Origin: Arthrobacter sp. GMC3 | GTDB lineage: Bacteria > Actinomycetota > Actinomycetes > Actinomycetales > Micrococcaceae | Reading direction: 5' to 3' | NCBI RefSeq assembly: GCF_002929305.1 | Contig: NZ_PJIO01000011.1 | Location: 55,603-119,602, forward strand | Length of the DNA: 64,000 nucleotides | Shown here: positions 27,360 through 36,540 of the stretch, piece after piece | Position numbering within the stretch: the stretch's first letter is position 1 | How the letters are laid out: each line of letters begins with the position of its first letter | The notes under the pieces: model-generated | Databases searched by the model: none | What the model was told of the DNA's origin: nothing | The model's input: only the letters and a program-made list of their open reading frames with translations | Program-made: the position numbers and the translations under genes

Positions 27360-28376
27360 ATGGAACGTAAGTTCACCCGAGGTCCGGCAATGCGGGATGT
27401 GGCACAAGCCGCCGGGGTCTCGGCCCAGACTGTCTCCAGGGTCCTCAGCGACCATCCCAACGTTCAAGAAAGCACCCGACGGCGTGTGCTCGCCGTCGTG
27501 GAAGAGCTCGGTTACCGCCGCAACAACACAGCCAGGGCGCTGGTTACGGGGCAGTCGAAGACTATTGGTGTCCTGACACTAGCCACCAATAACTATTCCC
27601 GGTCGTCGTTGGCGCTGGGCGTGGAACTCGGGGCGCGTGAGGCTGGCTACACGGTCAATTCCGTCACCTCCACTCTGAGCGCCAAGGCTCTCACGGAAGC
27701 GGTGAGCCGGCTGGTCCACCAAGGGGTAGACGGGATTGTGATCGCGGCACCCTTGCTGGAGGCCGAAGACCAAATTCGCCAACTCACCGCCCGCATCCCC
27801 ACAGTGAGCACCGACGGCTCCTCAGGAATTTTTCAAAACCTGGTGGGCGTCGACCAAGACCTGGCGGCAGCCCTGGCCACCGCACATCTGCTCGAACTGG
27901 GACACAAGACGGTGTGGCACGTGGCTGGCCCCAGCGACTGGTCCGACGCCATTGTCAGGCTGGACAGCTGGCGACGCACCCTGCGCGAAGCCGGCAAAGA
28001 AGTACCGCCAGAACTCCACGGCGACTGGAGCCCGGAATCCGGCTACCGCAGCGGAATGATCCTGGGCCGCATGCCGGAAGTGACGGCCATCTTGGTGGCC
28101 AGCGACGAAATGGCCTTCGGTGTGATCCGAGCCCTCACCGAGCTTGGCCGACGTATCCCCGAAGACGTTTCGGTGGTAGGCATCGACGACATCGACCTAG
28201 CCGCCTATGCCAACCCGCCCCTGACAACCATCCGCCAATCCTTTGAGGACACCGGGCGCCGGGCCGTACTGCGTCTGGTGGCCCAGATCGCCAATCCAGA
28301 CGCGGAAAACCCGCCCGAGTTGGTGGCACCAACATTGGTGGTGCGCGGCAGCACCGCTCCCCCGCCAGCCGCCTAA
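27360..28376 (+). CDS. LacI family transcriptional regulator of the GH35 locus
   Basis: About 338 residues from ATG 27360 (MERKFTRGPAMRDVAQAAGV), with AAAGGA 7 bases upstream. The frame is open to 27264 without support. The helix-turn-helix is MRDVAQAAGVSAQTVSRVL and the hinge is NNTARALVTG. The effector domain runs from IGVLTLATNNYSRS to TLVVRGSTAPPP. The typical VVGIDDIDLAAYANPPLTT motif is present. It probably represses the divergent beta-galactosidase through the palindrome at 27188. Confidence 0.94.
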   Translation: MERKFTRGPAMRDVAQAAGVSAQTVSRVLSDHPNVQESTRRRVLAVVEELGYRRNNTARALVTGQSKTIGVLTLATNNYSRSSLALGVELGAREAGYTVNSVTSTLSAKALTEAVSRLVHQGVDGIVIAAPLLEAEDQIRQLTARIPTVSTDGSSGIFQNLVGVDQDLAAALATAHLLELGHKTVWHVAGPSDWSDAIVRLDSWRRTLREAGKEVPPELHGDWSPESGYRSGMILGRMPEVTAILVASDEMAFGVIRALTELGRRIPEDVSVVGIDDIDLAAYANPPLTTIRQSFEDTGRRAVLRLVAQIANPDAENPPELVAPTLVVRGSTAPPPAA

Positions 28377-28387
28377 AACAAAAGCAC

Positions 28388-29302
28388 CTAGAGCTCCCGG
28401 GCACTCACCAGCAACGGCACCCCGGCAATAGGGTCCTGTGCCAGGATGCGTACGTCGGTAATTCCCTTGGCCGCCAGATGCCTGGTGAAAGCTTCTTGGA
28501 GCGCCGGGACGTTGCTGCCCAGCCCGCTACCCAGCACAATGGGGCCTTGAATTCCGAGCTGGTTCGCCACCTGATGGGCCATTCCTGCCAAATCCGCGCC
28601 GGCCTGATCAACCAGATCAAGGGCGTGGGCGTGGCCGTTGGCTGCGGCGGCAAAAATCACAGGGGACGCCGCCGCCCAGTAGCGGCGAGTGGTGCCCTGA
28701 TGGAAGTGGCCAATGAGCTCACCCGGTTCGTTGAGCTTGCAGTACTTCAAGAGTTCACGCGTCAGTTCATCGGCGGGGGCTCCCAAGTCCATTTGGTGCA
28801 GGCTGTACCGCACTGCCTCACGACCCAGCCAGTAGCCGCTGCCCTCGTCGCCCAACAGGTAGCCCCATCCTCCTGCCCGGGCTTGGTCGCCGTCGTCATT
28901 GGCTCCCCATGCGGCAGAGCCTGTCCCGGCGATGACAGCCACGCCCGTGGTCGCCCCACCGGCGGCCAGCAGCAGCCGGGTATCGTGGACCACCGTGATC
29001 TGGGCACCCGGAACAAACGGTGCGATCAACGCGCGCAAGGCGTCGGCGTCGTCGTCCGTGTCCACCCCGCCGGCGCCGGCGAACACCACCTGAACATCGC
29101 CCACATCCAGTTGGGCGAAAAGCTCGGCCATGTGTTGGCGGGCCGTCTCAATGCTGACGTTTTGCACGTTGGCGCTGCCCACACTGGCATCGGCCGCCAC
29201 GGCACCGTTGACCCAGAGAATGCCACGGGTTTTTGAGCCGCCAATATCAAGGCCCACGAAGGCGTCCGGCGCGGTCACGGAGGGGAAGGTGTCATTACTC
29301 AC
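28388..29302 (-). CDS. BadF/BadG/BcrA/BcrD-type ATPase, N-acetylglucosamine kinase-like
   Basis: A 304-residue sugar-kinase-fold protein. The phosphate-1 loop is FVGLDIGGSKTRGILW, the phosphate-2 region is VAVIAGTGSAAWGAN, then GWGYLLGDEGSGYWLGREAVR, the signature of the GlcNAc kinase/BadF family. The adenosine motif is near PIVLGSGLGSNVP. It probably phosphorylates an amino sugar with ATP. The start is GTG at 29302. The nitronate monooxygenase start is only 17 bases away in the other direction. It ends convergent to the LacI gene, 11 bases apart. Confidence 0.87.
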   Translation of the reverse strand: MSNDTFPSVTAPDAFVGLDIGGSKTRGILWVNGAVAADASVGSANVQNVSIETARQHMAELFAQLDVGDVQVVFAGAGGVDTDDDADALRALIAPFVPGAQITVVHDTRLLLAAGGATTGVAVIAGTGSAAWGANDDGDQARAGGWGYLLGDEGSGYWLGREAVRYSLHQMDLGAPADELTRELLKYCKLNEPGELIGHFHQGTTRRYWAAASPVIFAAAANGHAHALDLVDQAGADLAGMAHQVANQLGIQGPIVLGSGLGSNVPALQEAFTRHLAAKGITDVRILAQDPIAGVPLLVSAREL

Positions 29303-29319
29303 CCACCTAGACTAGTGGC

Positions 29320-30348
29320 ATGTTCGCATCTCCCGTCATCGCTGCACCCATGGCCGGCGGCACCACCACCGCCACCTTCGCCTTGGCCACCCAGCGGGCC
29401 GGAGCCCTTGCCTTCGCCGCCGGCGGCTACAAGAGCGCCGCAGCACTGGCCGAACATCTGGCCCCGCTGCGCTCCGCCGGCACCGATTTCGGCGTCAACC
29501 TGTTCCTTCCCCCGCGAGAGCCTCTGGATCCCGGGACGGCCGATGCACTGGAGCGCTACCGCAGTGAACTGCTGCCCGAGGCGGCCCGGCTTGGCGCGTC
29601 TGTTCCTGATCTTCCCTTTTCCTCCGACGATCCACGGGTGCAAGATTATTGGGCGGAAAAGCTTGACCTGCTCCTCAAGGACCCCGTGCCCCTGGTCAGT
29701 TTCACCTTTGGCCTGGCCCCGGCCGCCATTGTTGCTGACCTGCAACGGGTTGGCAGCCGGGTGCTTGCCTCGGTGACCAGCGTGGCCGAGGCCTTGGCAG
29801 CCGAAGAGACGGGTGTCGATGCCCTAGTGGTCCAGCATTCCAACGCTGGCGGCCACTGCGCATCGTTCTTGCCTCAGCCGCGGGGTGCTGGCGAGCCAAG
29901 CATCGTGGAGCTGATCGCGGCCGTGCGCGCCGCCGTCGGGCTTCCACTGGTTGCGGCCGGCGGAATTGGGGACGCTGCCACGGCCAAGGCTGCCCTCACG
30001 GCTGGTGCCGTTGCCGTACAGCTCGGAACTGCCTTGCTGCGCACCGACGAAAGCGGGGCCAGGGCACTCCACAAGGCGGCCCTGGCCGATCCGAAATACA
30101 CGACGACGGCGCTCACGCGTGCGTTTACCGGGAGGCCGGCACGGGCGCTGGTCAACGATTTTGTCCGTTCCCATGCCAACGCCCCCGACGCCTACCCCGA
30201 AGTTCATCTGCTCACCGGTCCGCTGCGCGCAGCGGCGGCCGACGCCGGGGATCCCGAGGCGCTGAACCTCTGGGCCGGCACCGCATGGCAAAAGTCGCAG
30301 GACGGGCCCGTCGGCACCGTGATCGCGGGTTTCCTGGACGAGTTGTAA
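29320..30348 (+). CDS. Nitronate monooxygenase (2-nitropropane dioxygenase family)
   Basis: A 342-residue FMN enzyme. The N-terminal SPVIAAPMAGGTTTATFALA is the FMN/phosphate start motif. VVQHSNAGGHCASF carries the family histidine-glycine signature, LPLVAAGGIGDAATAKAALTAGA and VQLGTALLRTDESG bind FMN phosphate. It oxidises alkyl nitronates such as propionate-3-nitronate. The start cannot be later, because the conserved motif begins at residue 4. It leaves only 17 bases to the divergent kinase gene. Confidence 0.92.
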   Translation: MFASPVIAAPMAGGTTTATFALATQRAGALAFAAGGYKSAAALAEHLAPLRSAGTDFGVNLFLPPREPLDPGTADALERYRSELLPEAARLGASVPDLPFSSDDPRVQDYWAEKLDLLLKDPVPLVSFTFGLAPAAIVADLQRVGSRVLASVTSVAEALAAEETGVDALVVQHSNAGGHCASFLPQPRGAGEPSIVELIAAVRAAVGLPLVAAGGIGDAATAKAALTAGAVAVQLGTALLRTDESGARALHKAALADPKYTTTALTRAFTGRPARALVNDFVRSHANAPDAYPEVHLLTGPLRAAAADAGDPEALNLWAGTAWQKSQDGPVGTVIAGFLDEL

Positions 30349-30402
30349 ATTCTTGACGGTCAGTCATGCGTTCGCTACGGCCCCGGCCCGCCATAACCTA
30401 CT

Positions 30403-31641
30403 GTGGTGAGGGTGAGACTCGAGGCACCCTTCCCCGGATATGGCCGTGGCAGCAACGGCTACCGGCGAATCCTGGCCGCGCTCGCCTGCGCCGGGGTAGC
30501 CACGTTTGCCCAGCTGTATTCGCTCCAGGGCTTGTTGCCATTGCTCTCCCGCGACCTGGACGTCAGCGCTTCCCAGGCGTCACTGACTATTTCCGTTGCC
30601 ACGTTGGGACTCGCCGCGGCAGTTCTGCCATGGTCATTTGTTGCCGACAGGTGGGGCAGGGTTCGCACCATGGGACTGGCCATTGCCTTGGCCACAACGT
30701 TTGGCCTGTTAGTGGCTGCGGCCCCCAACTTTGAAACACTGCTGGTCCTGCGAACCCTTGAGGGGGCGGCGCTGGGCGGCATACCGGCGCTGGCCATGGC
30801 CTACCTCAATGAAGAAATCAGCCCCCTGCATGCCGGGGCAGCTGCTGGCGCTTATGTTGCAGGAACAAGCCTGGGCGGATTGTCCGGGCGCCTGCTGGCC
30901 GGGCCCGTGGCGGACCTTTCAGACTGGCGAATGGCCACGCTGACCGTCTCACTCACAGGTGCCTGCGCCGCCGCCGGATTCCTCTGGCTGGCGCCCCGCC
31001 CTCAAGGGTTCAGCCCGGTGACCGATACCGGATTCACGGACATGCTTGCCCGGCTGCTCCCGCCGCTGCGCAGCAGGCCGTTGCTGGCGCTCTACGCACA
31101 GGCGTTTTTGCTGATGGGATCCTTTGTCAGCGTCTACAACTACCTTGGTTTCAGGTTGGAGGCGCCTCCCTACCTGTTGCCGGCAACGGCCGTGGCGCTG
31201 ATCTTTCTGGCGTACCTTGCCGGGACGGTGTCCTCCCGAGCAGTGGCCTCTGTGGCGGCACGGTTTGGCCGGCGCACAGTGTTGCTTGCCTCTATTGCGG
31301 TCATGGTGTGTGGGCTGGCCATCACCCTGGCAGCAGCGTTGCCGGCGATCCTTCTGGGATTGGTCTTGTTCACCGCCGGGTTTTTTGGCGCCCACAGCAT
31401 CGCCTCGGGCTGGACGGGTTCCATGGCAGCGGCTGGCAGGGCGCAAGCTGCCTCCCTGTACAACCTCAGTTACTACGCCGGCTCCAGCGTGGTGGGATGG
31501 AGCGCCGGGCTCGTCTTCCAAACACTCGGCTGGCCGGCACTGGTTGCGACGCTGGCCGTTCTGGCTGCGATCGCGGCCGCCCTGGCCGCCGCGATGCTTC
31601 CGGCCGGGCGCCTGGCACCACCGCCGCCTGCGCACCATTAG
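30403..31641 (+). CDS. MFS transporter (12-TM, YnfM/arabinose-efflux-like)
   Basis: A 412-residue membrane protein with about 12 hydrophobic spans. Motif A between spans 2 and 3 is FVADRWGRVRTMG. Span 4-5 region shows AGAAAGAYVAGTSLGGLSGRLLAGPVAD, typical of the drug:H+ antiporter group (motif C-like). The start is one of three close GTG codons (30403, 30406, 30412). Substrate is unknown. It follows the nitronate monooxygenase after 54 bases. Its stop is inside a long palindrome shared with the next, convergent gene. Confidence 0.9.
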   Translation: MVRVRLEAPFPGYGRGSNGYRRILAALACAGVATFAQLYSLQGLLPLLSRDLDVSASQASLTISVATLGLAAAVLPWSFVADRWGRVRTMGLAIALATTFGLLVAAAPNFETLLVLRTLEGAALGGIPALAMAYLNEEISPLHAGAAAGAYVAGTSLGGLSGRLLAGPVADLSDWRMATLTVSLTGACAAAGFLWLAPRPQGFSPVTDTGFTDMLARLLPPLRSRPLLALYAQAFLLMGSFVSVYNYLGFRLEAPPYLLPATAVALIFLAYLAGTVSSRAVASVAARFGRRTVLLASIAVMVCGLAITLAAALPAILLGLVLFTAGFFGAHSIASGWTGSMAAAGRAQAASLYNLSYYAGSSVVGWSAGLVFQTLGWPALVATLAVLAAIAAALAAAMLPAGRLAPPPPAHH

Positions 31642-31690
31642 TGCCCGGTAGTGCGCCACTTTCAAAGTGGCACACTACCGGGCACTAATG
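31636..31690. terminator. 55-base near-perfect palindrome between convergent genes
   Basis: Arms at 31636-31662 and 31664-31690 pair over 27 bp with a single mismatch around one central base. It covers the stop of the MFS gene and ends 8 bases before the stop of the convergent PLP-enzyme gene. It is probably a bidirectional terminator, though it lacks a T-tract. Confidence 0.75.
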
Positions 31691-31697
31691 GCGCGCA

Positions 31698-32861
31698 CTA
31701 GCAGACGGCTTCGACGGCCTGGATCAGATCCGCCAGGATGTCTTCAGGATTCTCCAATCCGATGGAAACGCGCAGCATGGTGGCATGGGGCTTCGCCTCG
31801 GCCGCGACCGGCCGGTGGGTCAGACCTGCCGGATGTTGGATCAACGTGTCGATTCCGCCCAGCGACACGGCATGGGTGATCAGTGAAACATGGCTTGGAA
31901 TGGCCTCCGCGTGCTCCGCCGAATGAACTTCAAAGGAGAGTAGGGATCCGGGACCGGACATCTGGGTTCCCACCAAGCCGCGCGGATCACACTCGGGTAG
32001 TCCAGGGTACAGAACACGGGTGATGGACTCATGGCCTGCGAGCGCCAGCGCCACCTTGTGGGCGGCGCTTTGCTGAGCCCGGACCCGTATGGGCAAGGTG
32101 GCCAGCCCCCTGTGGAGCAGATACGCGGGCCACGGCGTCAGCAATCCCCCGGTGATGGCCCGTACCTGACGCAGCCGAGTCGCCCACGCGCTGTCCGTGG
32201 CGACCACTCCGCCCATGGCGTCGCCGTGGCCGCCGAGAAACTTGGTGGCGCTGTGCATAACCAGCGACGCTCCGGATTCCAGCGGGCGTTGCAGCACTGG
32301 CGTGGCAAAGGTGTTGTCGATCATGACGGGAACACCATCGGCGTCGGTCACCAGTTTCTTGATGTCCAGCAGACTCAGGTCGGGGTTTGCCGGCGTCTCG
32401 GCAATGACAAGGCCGGTGTCAGGGCGCAGCGCCGCGTGCACCTCGTCCGGATGTACAAAGGTCACTGTGGTGCCGAGCAGGCCCGTGGCCAAGACATGAT
32501 CGGAGCCACCATAGAGGGGCCGCACCGCCACCACATGGGGTTTCCCTCCTGCCACGGCGGCCAGCAGTACCGCTGTCAGTGCGGCCATGCCGGTGGCAAA
32601 GGCCACCGACTCGCCAGCCCCCTCCAAAGTAGAAACGCCGGACTCAAAGCGGGCCACGGTGGGATTCCACAAGCGTTGATAAACGGTGGACTGTCCGGGG
32701 CCCGGGACTCCGCCCGTGGCCATGAGCTCGTACGCTTCACCACCGGCCTCCACACTGGGCAACGGCGCAGTCGTGGACATGTCCAGGGGCATAGCGTGTA
32801 CCCCTAATGCCACCAGGTCCTCACGTCCGGCATGAACGGCCCTTGAATCCCAACCCATCAT
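31698..32861 (-). CDS. Trans-sulfuration family PLP enzyme (cystathionine/methionine gamma-lyase type)
   Basis: A 387-residue Cys/Met-metabolism PLP enzyme. Family marks are [49 protein letters not shown], and the PLP lysine in [13 protein letters not shown]. The end has [21 protein letters not shown] and [20 protein letters not shown]. It could be a cystathionine gamma-synthase, gamma-lyase or methionine gamma-lyase. The sequence alone does not separate them. An Lrp/AsnC gene is divergent, 150 bases away, which favours an amino-acid-induced lyase. The ATG at 32858 is an equal start candidate. Confidence 0.9.
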   Translation of the reverse strand: MMGWDSRAVHAGREDLVALGVHAMPLDMSTTAPLPSVEAGGEAYELMATGGVPGPGQSTVYQRLWNPTVARFESGVSTLEGAGESVAFATGMAALTAVLLAAVAGGKPHVVAVRPLYGGSDHVLATGLLGTTVTFVHPDEVHAALRPDTGLVIAETPANPDLSLLDIKKLVTDADGVPVMIDNTFATPVLQRPLESGASLVMHSATKFLGGHGDAMGGVVATDSAWATRLRQVRAITGGLLTPWPAYLLHRGLATLPIRVRAQQSAAHKVALALAGHESITRVLYPGLPECDPRGLVGTQMSGPGSLLSFEVHSAEHAEAIPSHVSLITHAVSLGGIDTLIQHPAGLTHRPVAAEAKPHATMLRVSIGLENPEDILADLIQAVEAVC

Positions 32862-33011
32862 GGCAAACCCACCTTCCGCGGCACCTTTGCCGCCTACCTC
32901 GTAGAGAATGTAGCCAAGTATCGTCCATATGGTCGGATATTTGGTAGCATGGCGAACTATTAGCTATATCAATCGAAATACTCGCATTTTAAGACCAATC
33001 CGGAGGACCTT

Positions 33012-33527
33012 GTGGCGTCATTAGCGAAGAACGTTCGGCGCGATTCCCCGCACGCTAGTCAGGCCACAGAGCCTCTGGACGCCGTCGACCGCCAGATTAT
33101 TGACGCCCTTGTGGCCGACGCTCGCGTCACCAATCGCGACCTGGCCGACGCCGTGGGCATTGCCCCCTCCACAGCGCTAATGCGTACCCGGGCACTCATG
33201 GAACGCGGCGCCATCGAAGGTTTCGAAGCCAAGCTGAACCTTGCCGTCATTGGCCGGGCGGTGCAGGCGTTGATCGCTGTCCGGCTGCGCGCCCACGACC
33301 GCGACCAGATCGACGCCTTCACCTCCCGAGTTCCGCAACTGCCCGAGGTGCTCTCCACTTTCCACACCTCGGGGTCGGTGGACTACCTGCTGCACATTGC
33401 CGTGCGTGACACCGACGCCTTGCGCGATTGGGTGCTGGACAATCTCACGACCGACCCCGTGGTGGGCCACACCGAGACCACCCTGGTGTTCAAGCACATG
33501 CCCGGGCACACCGGTCCGTTGGACTAG
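33012..33527 (+). CDS. Lrp/AsnC family transcriptional regulator
   Basis: A 171-residue regulator with GTG start and GGAGG just upstream. The N-terminal winged helix is LDAVDRQIIDALVADARVTNRDLADAVGIAPSTALMRTRALMERG. The C-terminal RAM domain has VQALIAVRLRAHD, a TSGSVDYLLHIAVRD segment and VVGHTETTLVFKH. The 150-base divergent promoter region toward the PLP-enzyme gene is AT-rich (32930-33000). It likely controls that gene by sensing an amino acid. Confidence 0.93.
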   Translation: MASLAKNVRRDSPHASQATEPLDAVDRQIIDALVADARVTNRDLADAVGIAPSTALMRTRALMERGAIEGFEAKLNLAVIGRAVQALIAVRLRAHDRDQIDAFTSRVPQLPEVLSTFHTSGSVDYLLHIAVRDTDALRDWVLDNLTTDPVVGHTETTLVFKHMPGHTGPLD

Positions 33528-33533
33528 GCGCCC

Positions 33534-34784
33534 CTAGGAGCTGACGACGGCGGCGCGACGGATACGCCGACAGGCCACGGCCGCCAGCACGGCGCACGCA
33601 ACCGCAATGGGGATGGCGAAACCAGTCACGGACGCCTGCAGCCCCCACACCTTGACGGCCATGCCCAGACCCAGCACGGGCAGCGCGCTGCCCAGGTACG
33701 TCACGATGTACACGGCGGAGATGACCTGCGCGTGCCGGGCAGGCTCCACTGCCGCGGCAACGTCATTGAAAACCACCCGGAAGGCAGCACCCTGGCCCAA
33801 CCCGGCGCTGATACTGGCCAGCACCAGCAACACCGGCGATTCCAGGGCTCCTGCCGCGGCAATCAGCAGCACCGAAACACCAAGCAATGCCAGGCCAGCC
33901 GGGACCAGCCAACGTCCCCGCAGTGACAGCAGCTGGGACAGCGCCGAACACGCCAGGGTCACCGCGGCGAGCAGCCCGATCAGCGGCCGGGAATCGGCGT
34001 GCATGATGTTCGCGAAGTAACCAGGGGCCAGGGACAGGCAAAATCCAAAGACGGCAAAACTGACAAAACCAGTGGCGGCCGCGAGCCAAAAGGTGCCCCG
34101 TGCCGCACGGGCCAAGGCAGGGACCCGGGGCCGCAGGTAATTGCGCCCCTGCCCGGCCGGGGCCGGGTTGATGGCTGGCCGAGCGTCGAGCAGCAGCAAC
34201 GGAATCAGCAACAACCCCAGAATCACCGAGTGGACGACAAACGGGGCCTGGGTGTGCCGTGGCAGCAGGGACAGAAGCCCGCCAACCACCGGCCCCGCAG
34301 CCACTCCGCCGGAGGACGACAGCAGCGTGAACCGGGACGCCCACTCAGGCTTACTGGGCATCAGATCCCGCAAGGCCGCGGCACTGGCGCCGGTGCCAAT
34401 CGCAACTGCCAGCCCCTGTAAGCCTCGCCCCGCCACCAACTGGGGCAGGGAATCCGCCGTCCCGAAAACCAGTCCACCGGCCAGCCCGACCACGACAGCC
34501 AGAACCAGCGCGGCCCTCCGACCGATGTGATCAGACCAGTGGCCAAAGAGCACCAAGCCGCCCACCAGCGCAAGAACATAGGCAGAGAAGGCGATGGTGA
34601 CGCCCACCGCGTCAAAGCCAATCCGCGCCTGGAGCAGCGGGTAGAGCGGGGTGGCCAGGTTGGCGCCCACCAGCAAAGTGAAGATCACCGTACCGGCCAG
34701 CGCCAGGCGGACCGGCACGGACGGGTTCCAGCGGCCCCTCACAACAGGGGATGGACGCATTGCCAGTTCGTGCAGAACGGCCAC
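33534..34784 (-). CDS. MFS transporter (12-TM)
   Basis: About 416 residues from GTG at 34784, because AAGGAAG lies 6 bases upstream and the first span starts soon after (LALAGTVIFTLLVGANLATPLYPLL). The frame is open to 34928 but would run into the regulatory region. Motif A is LFGHWSDHIGRRAAL. The AVAIGTGASAAALRDL and SSSGGVAAGPVVGGLLS stretch resembles motif C of drug:H+ antiporters. It is convergent to the first Lrp gene (6-base gap) and divergent from the second. Amino-acid or analogue export is a reasonable guess, not shown. Confidence 0.9.
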   Translation of the reverse strand: MAVLHELAMRPSPVVRGRWNPSVPVRLALAGTVIFTLLVGANLATPLYPLLQARIGFDAVGVTIAFSAYVLALVGGLVLFGHWSDHIGRRAALVLAVVVGLAGGLVFGTADSLPQLVAGRGLQGLAVAIGTGASAAALRDLMPSKPEWASRFTLLSSSGGVAAGPVVGGLLSLLPRHTQAPFVVHSVILGLLLIPLLLLDARPAINPAPAGQGRNYLRPRVPALARAARGTFWLAAATGFVSFAVFGFCLSLAPGYFANIMHADSRPLIGLLAAVTLACSALSQLLSLRGRWLVPAGLALLGVSVLLIAAAGALESPVLLVLASISAGLGQGAAFRVVFNDVAAAVEPARHAQVISAVYIVTYLGSALPVLGLGMAVKVWGLQASVTGFAIPIAVACAVLAAVACRRIRRAAVVSS

Positions 34785-34906
34785 CAGGCACTTCCTTTCA
34801 GGGGCTTGACTGTGAGAGGGTCTCGCGCACCATTTGACGCAAATCCGTCTATTAGGATGATCTAGACAACGTGCTTTGATTGGATTTTTGCCGTACTTTG
34901 CATCAA

Positions 34907-34916
34907 ATTGATCAAT
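34907..34916. promoter_or_regulatory. Candidate Lrp-type site in the MFS/Lrp divergent region
   Basis: ATTGATCAAT is a perfect 10-base palindrome, and the overlapping ATCAAATTGAT is another with one central base. They sit 34 bases before the Lrp ATG in an AT-rich stretch. Short AT-rich palindromes are typical Lrp sites, but this is only suggestive. Confidence 0.35.
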
Positions 34917-34949
34917 ACTTCCCGCCAATGTGATTCAGGAGTGACCCAG

Positions 34950-35420
34950 ATGAGCATTTTGGACCCCCTCGACGTGCGCCTAGTGCTGGCGCTCATCGCC
35001 GATCCCCGCGCCCAGATTGGCGAGCTCGCGGACTCCCTGGGCGTGGCCCGCAACACGGTCCAGGCCCATATGCGCCATCTGTCCCGGACGGGCGCCCTGC
35101 GCCAGGGCGGGCGTGAGGTTGATCTGGCGGCGATCGGCTACGACGTGGTCGCCTTCATCACTCTTGAGGTCATCCACCGCGATCTTGACGGCGTGATAGT
35201 GGCCATGCGGGCCGTCCCCCAAGTCCTGGAGGTGTATGAGATCTCCGGCCGCGGCGACGTGTGGTGCCGGCTGGCCGCCCGGGATGTGCACCATCTGCAA
35301 AGCTCACTGCGGCAACTGCTGCGCATCAAGGGTGTGATCCGTACGGAAACCTCCTTGGCGCTCCACGAGCACATCCCTTTCCGACTCAAGCCCCTCTTGG
35401 AGGGCATGAGTCACGGCTGA
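34950..35420 (+). CDS. Lrp/AsnC family transcriptional regulator
   Basis: About 156 residues from ATG at 34950 (MSILDPLDVRLVLALIADPR), with AGGAG 8 bases upstream. The helix-turn-helix lies in AQIGELADSLGVARNTVQAHMRHL. The RAM domain shows VVAFITLEVIHRDLDG, VLEVYEISGRGDVWCRLAARD and IRTETSLALHEHIPFRL. It is divergent from the MFS gene at 34784 and likely regulates it. CorA begins 39 bases after its stop. Confidence 0.92.
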   Translation: MSILDPLDVRLVLALIADPRAQIGELADSLGVARNTVQAHMRHLSRTGALRQGGREVDLAAIGYDVVAFITLEVIHRDLDGVIVAMRAVPQVLEVYEISGRGDVWCRLAARDVHHLQSSLRQLLRIKGVIRTETSLALHEHIPFRLKPLLEGMSHG

Positions 35421-35459
35421 GCGTCCAAGCCGGGACCCGGCGTCGACCATAATGGGCAA

Positions 35460-36455
35460 GTGACCATCATTGATAACGGGGTATACGTCGACGGAATCCG
35501 CGTCGCTTCCCCCACCAGCCTTGACCAGACCTATGAAGCCATCGCCGAATACGGGGGCATGGCCTGGATTGGGTTGTTCCGCCCCGACGCCGCCGAGATG
35601 GCCTCGCTGGCCGAGGAGTTCTCGCTGCATGAGCTGGCGGTGGAGGATGCCATCAAGGCACACCAGCGGCCCAAGCTGGAGAGATACAACGATGTGCTTT
35701 TCACTGTCCTTCGGCCCGCCCGCTACCTCGACGCCGAGGAGGCCGTGCAGTTTGGCGAGCTGCACGTCTTCACGGGCAAGAACTTTGTGATCACCATCCG
35801 GCACGCCGAAACGCCTGGGCTGGCTTCGACGAGGAGCCGGCTTGAGGCCGATCCCGAGCTACTCGCCCAGGGCCCGGAAGCGGTCCTTTACGCCATCATG
35901 GACCAGGTGGTAGATGACTACCTGCCCGTGGCCAGCGGACTGCAGTTGGACATTGATGAGATCGAAGACCAGCTTTTTGCCGGGGATCCGAACGTCTCGC
36001 GCCGCATTTACCAACTCTCCCGCGAGGTCATCCACTTCCAGCGTGCCATCCACCCGCTGCGCGAAACCCTGGGGAAACTCAAGAGCGGCTTCGAGAAATA
36101 CGGCGTCAATGTGGAGCTGCAACGCTTCTTACGCGATGTGGAAGACCACGTGGAATCACTGACGGCCAAGGCCGACTCCTTCCGCCAACTGCTACAAAAC
36201 GCGCTCACCGTGGACGGGACGCTGACGGCGAACCGGCAGAATGAGGCCAGCGCCGCCCAAAACGAGCAAGTCAAAAAGATCTCCTCGTGGGCTGCCATCT
36301 TGTTCGCGCCGTCTTTTGTTGCCGGCGTTTACGGCATGAACTTTCACGATATGCCCGAGCTTGCCTGGCCATGGGGCTACCCGTTCGCCATAGGCCTAAT
36401 GCTGCTGGTCGGGGTTGTGATGTACACGATTTTCAAGAAGAAAACCTGGCTCTAA
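35460..36455 (+). CDS. corA: Magnesium/cobalt transporter CorA
   Basis: A 331-residue protein with GTG start. The N-terminal cytoplasmic domain has LHELAVEDAIKAHQRPKLERY and VLFTVLRPARY. The long helix precedes two C-terminal membrane spans. The signature loop YGMNF is at about residue 300 with the following MPELAWPWGYPFA, then the last span and KKKTWL. It forms a pentameric Mg2+ channel in the inner membrane. Length is normal for the family. Confidence 0.96.
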   Translation: MTIIDNGVYVDGIRVASPTSLDQTYEAIAEYGGMAWIGLFRPDAAEMASLAEEFSLHELAVEDAIKAHQRPKLERYNDVLFTVLRPARYLDAEEAVQFGELHVFTGKNFVITIRHAETPGLASTRSRLEADPELLAQGPEAVLYAIMDQVVDDYLPVASGLQLDIDEIEDQLFAGDPNVSRRIYQLSREVIHFQRAIHPLRETLGKLKSGFEKYGVNVELQRFLRDVEDHVESLTAKADSFRQLLQNALTVDGTLTANRQNEASAAQNEQVKKISSWAAILFAPSFVAGVYGMNFHDMPELAWPWGYPFAIGLMLLVGVVMYTIFKKKTWL

Positions 36456-36540
36456 GACTCCATGCCAGCCTGCGGGGAACACTTGTGCGAGGATTCGCTG
36501 GCAGAATAGTGCAAAATTTCTCTATTCCAAGGAGCCTGCA

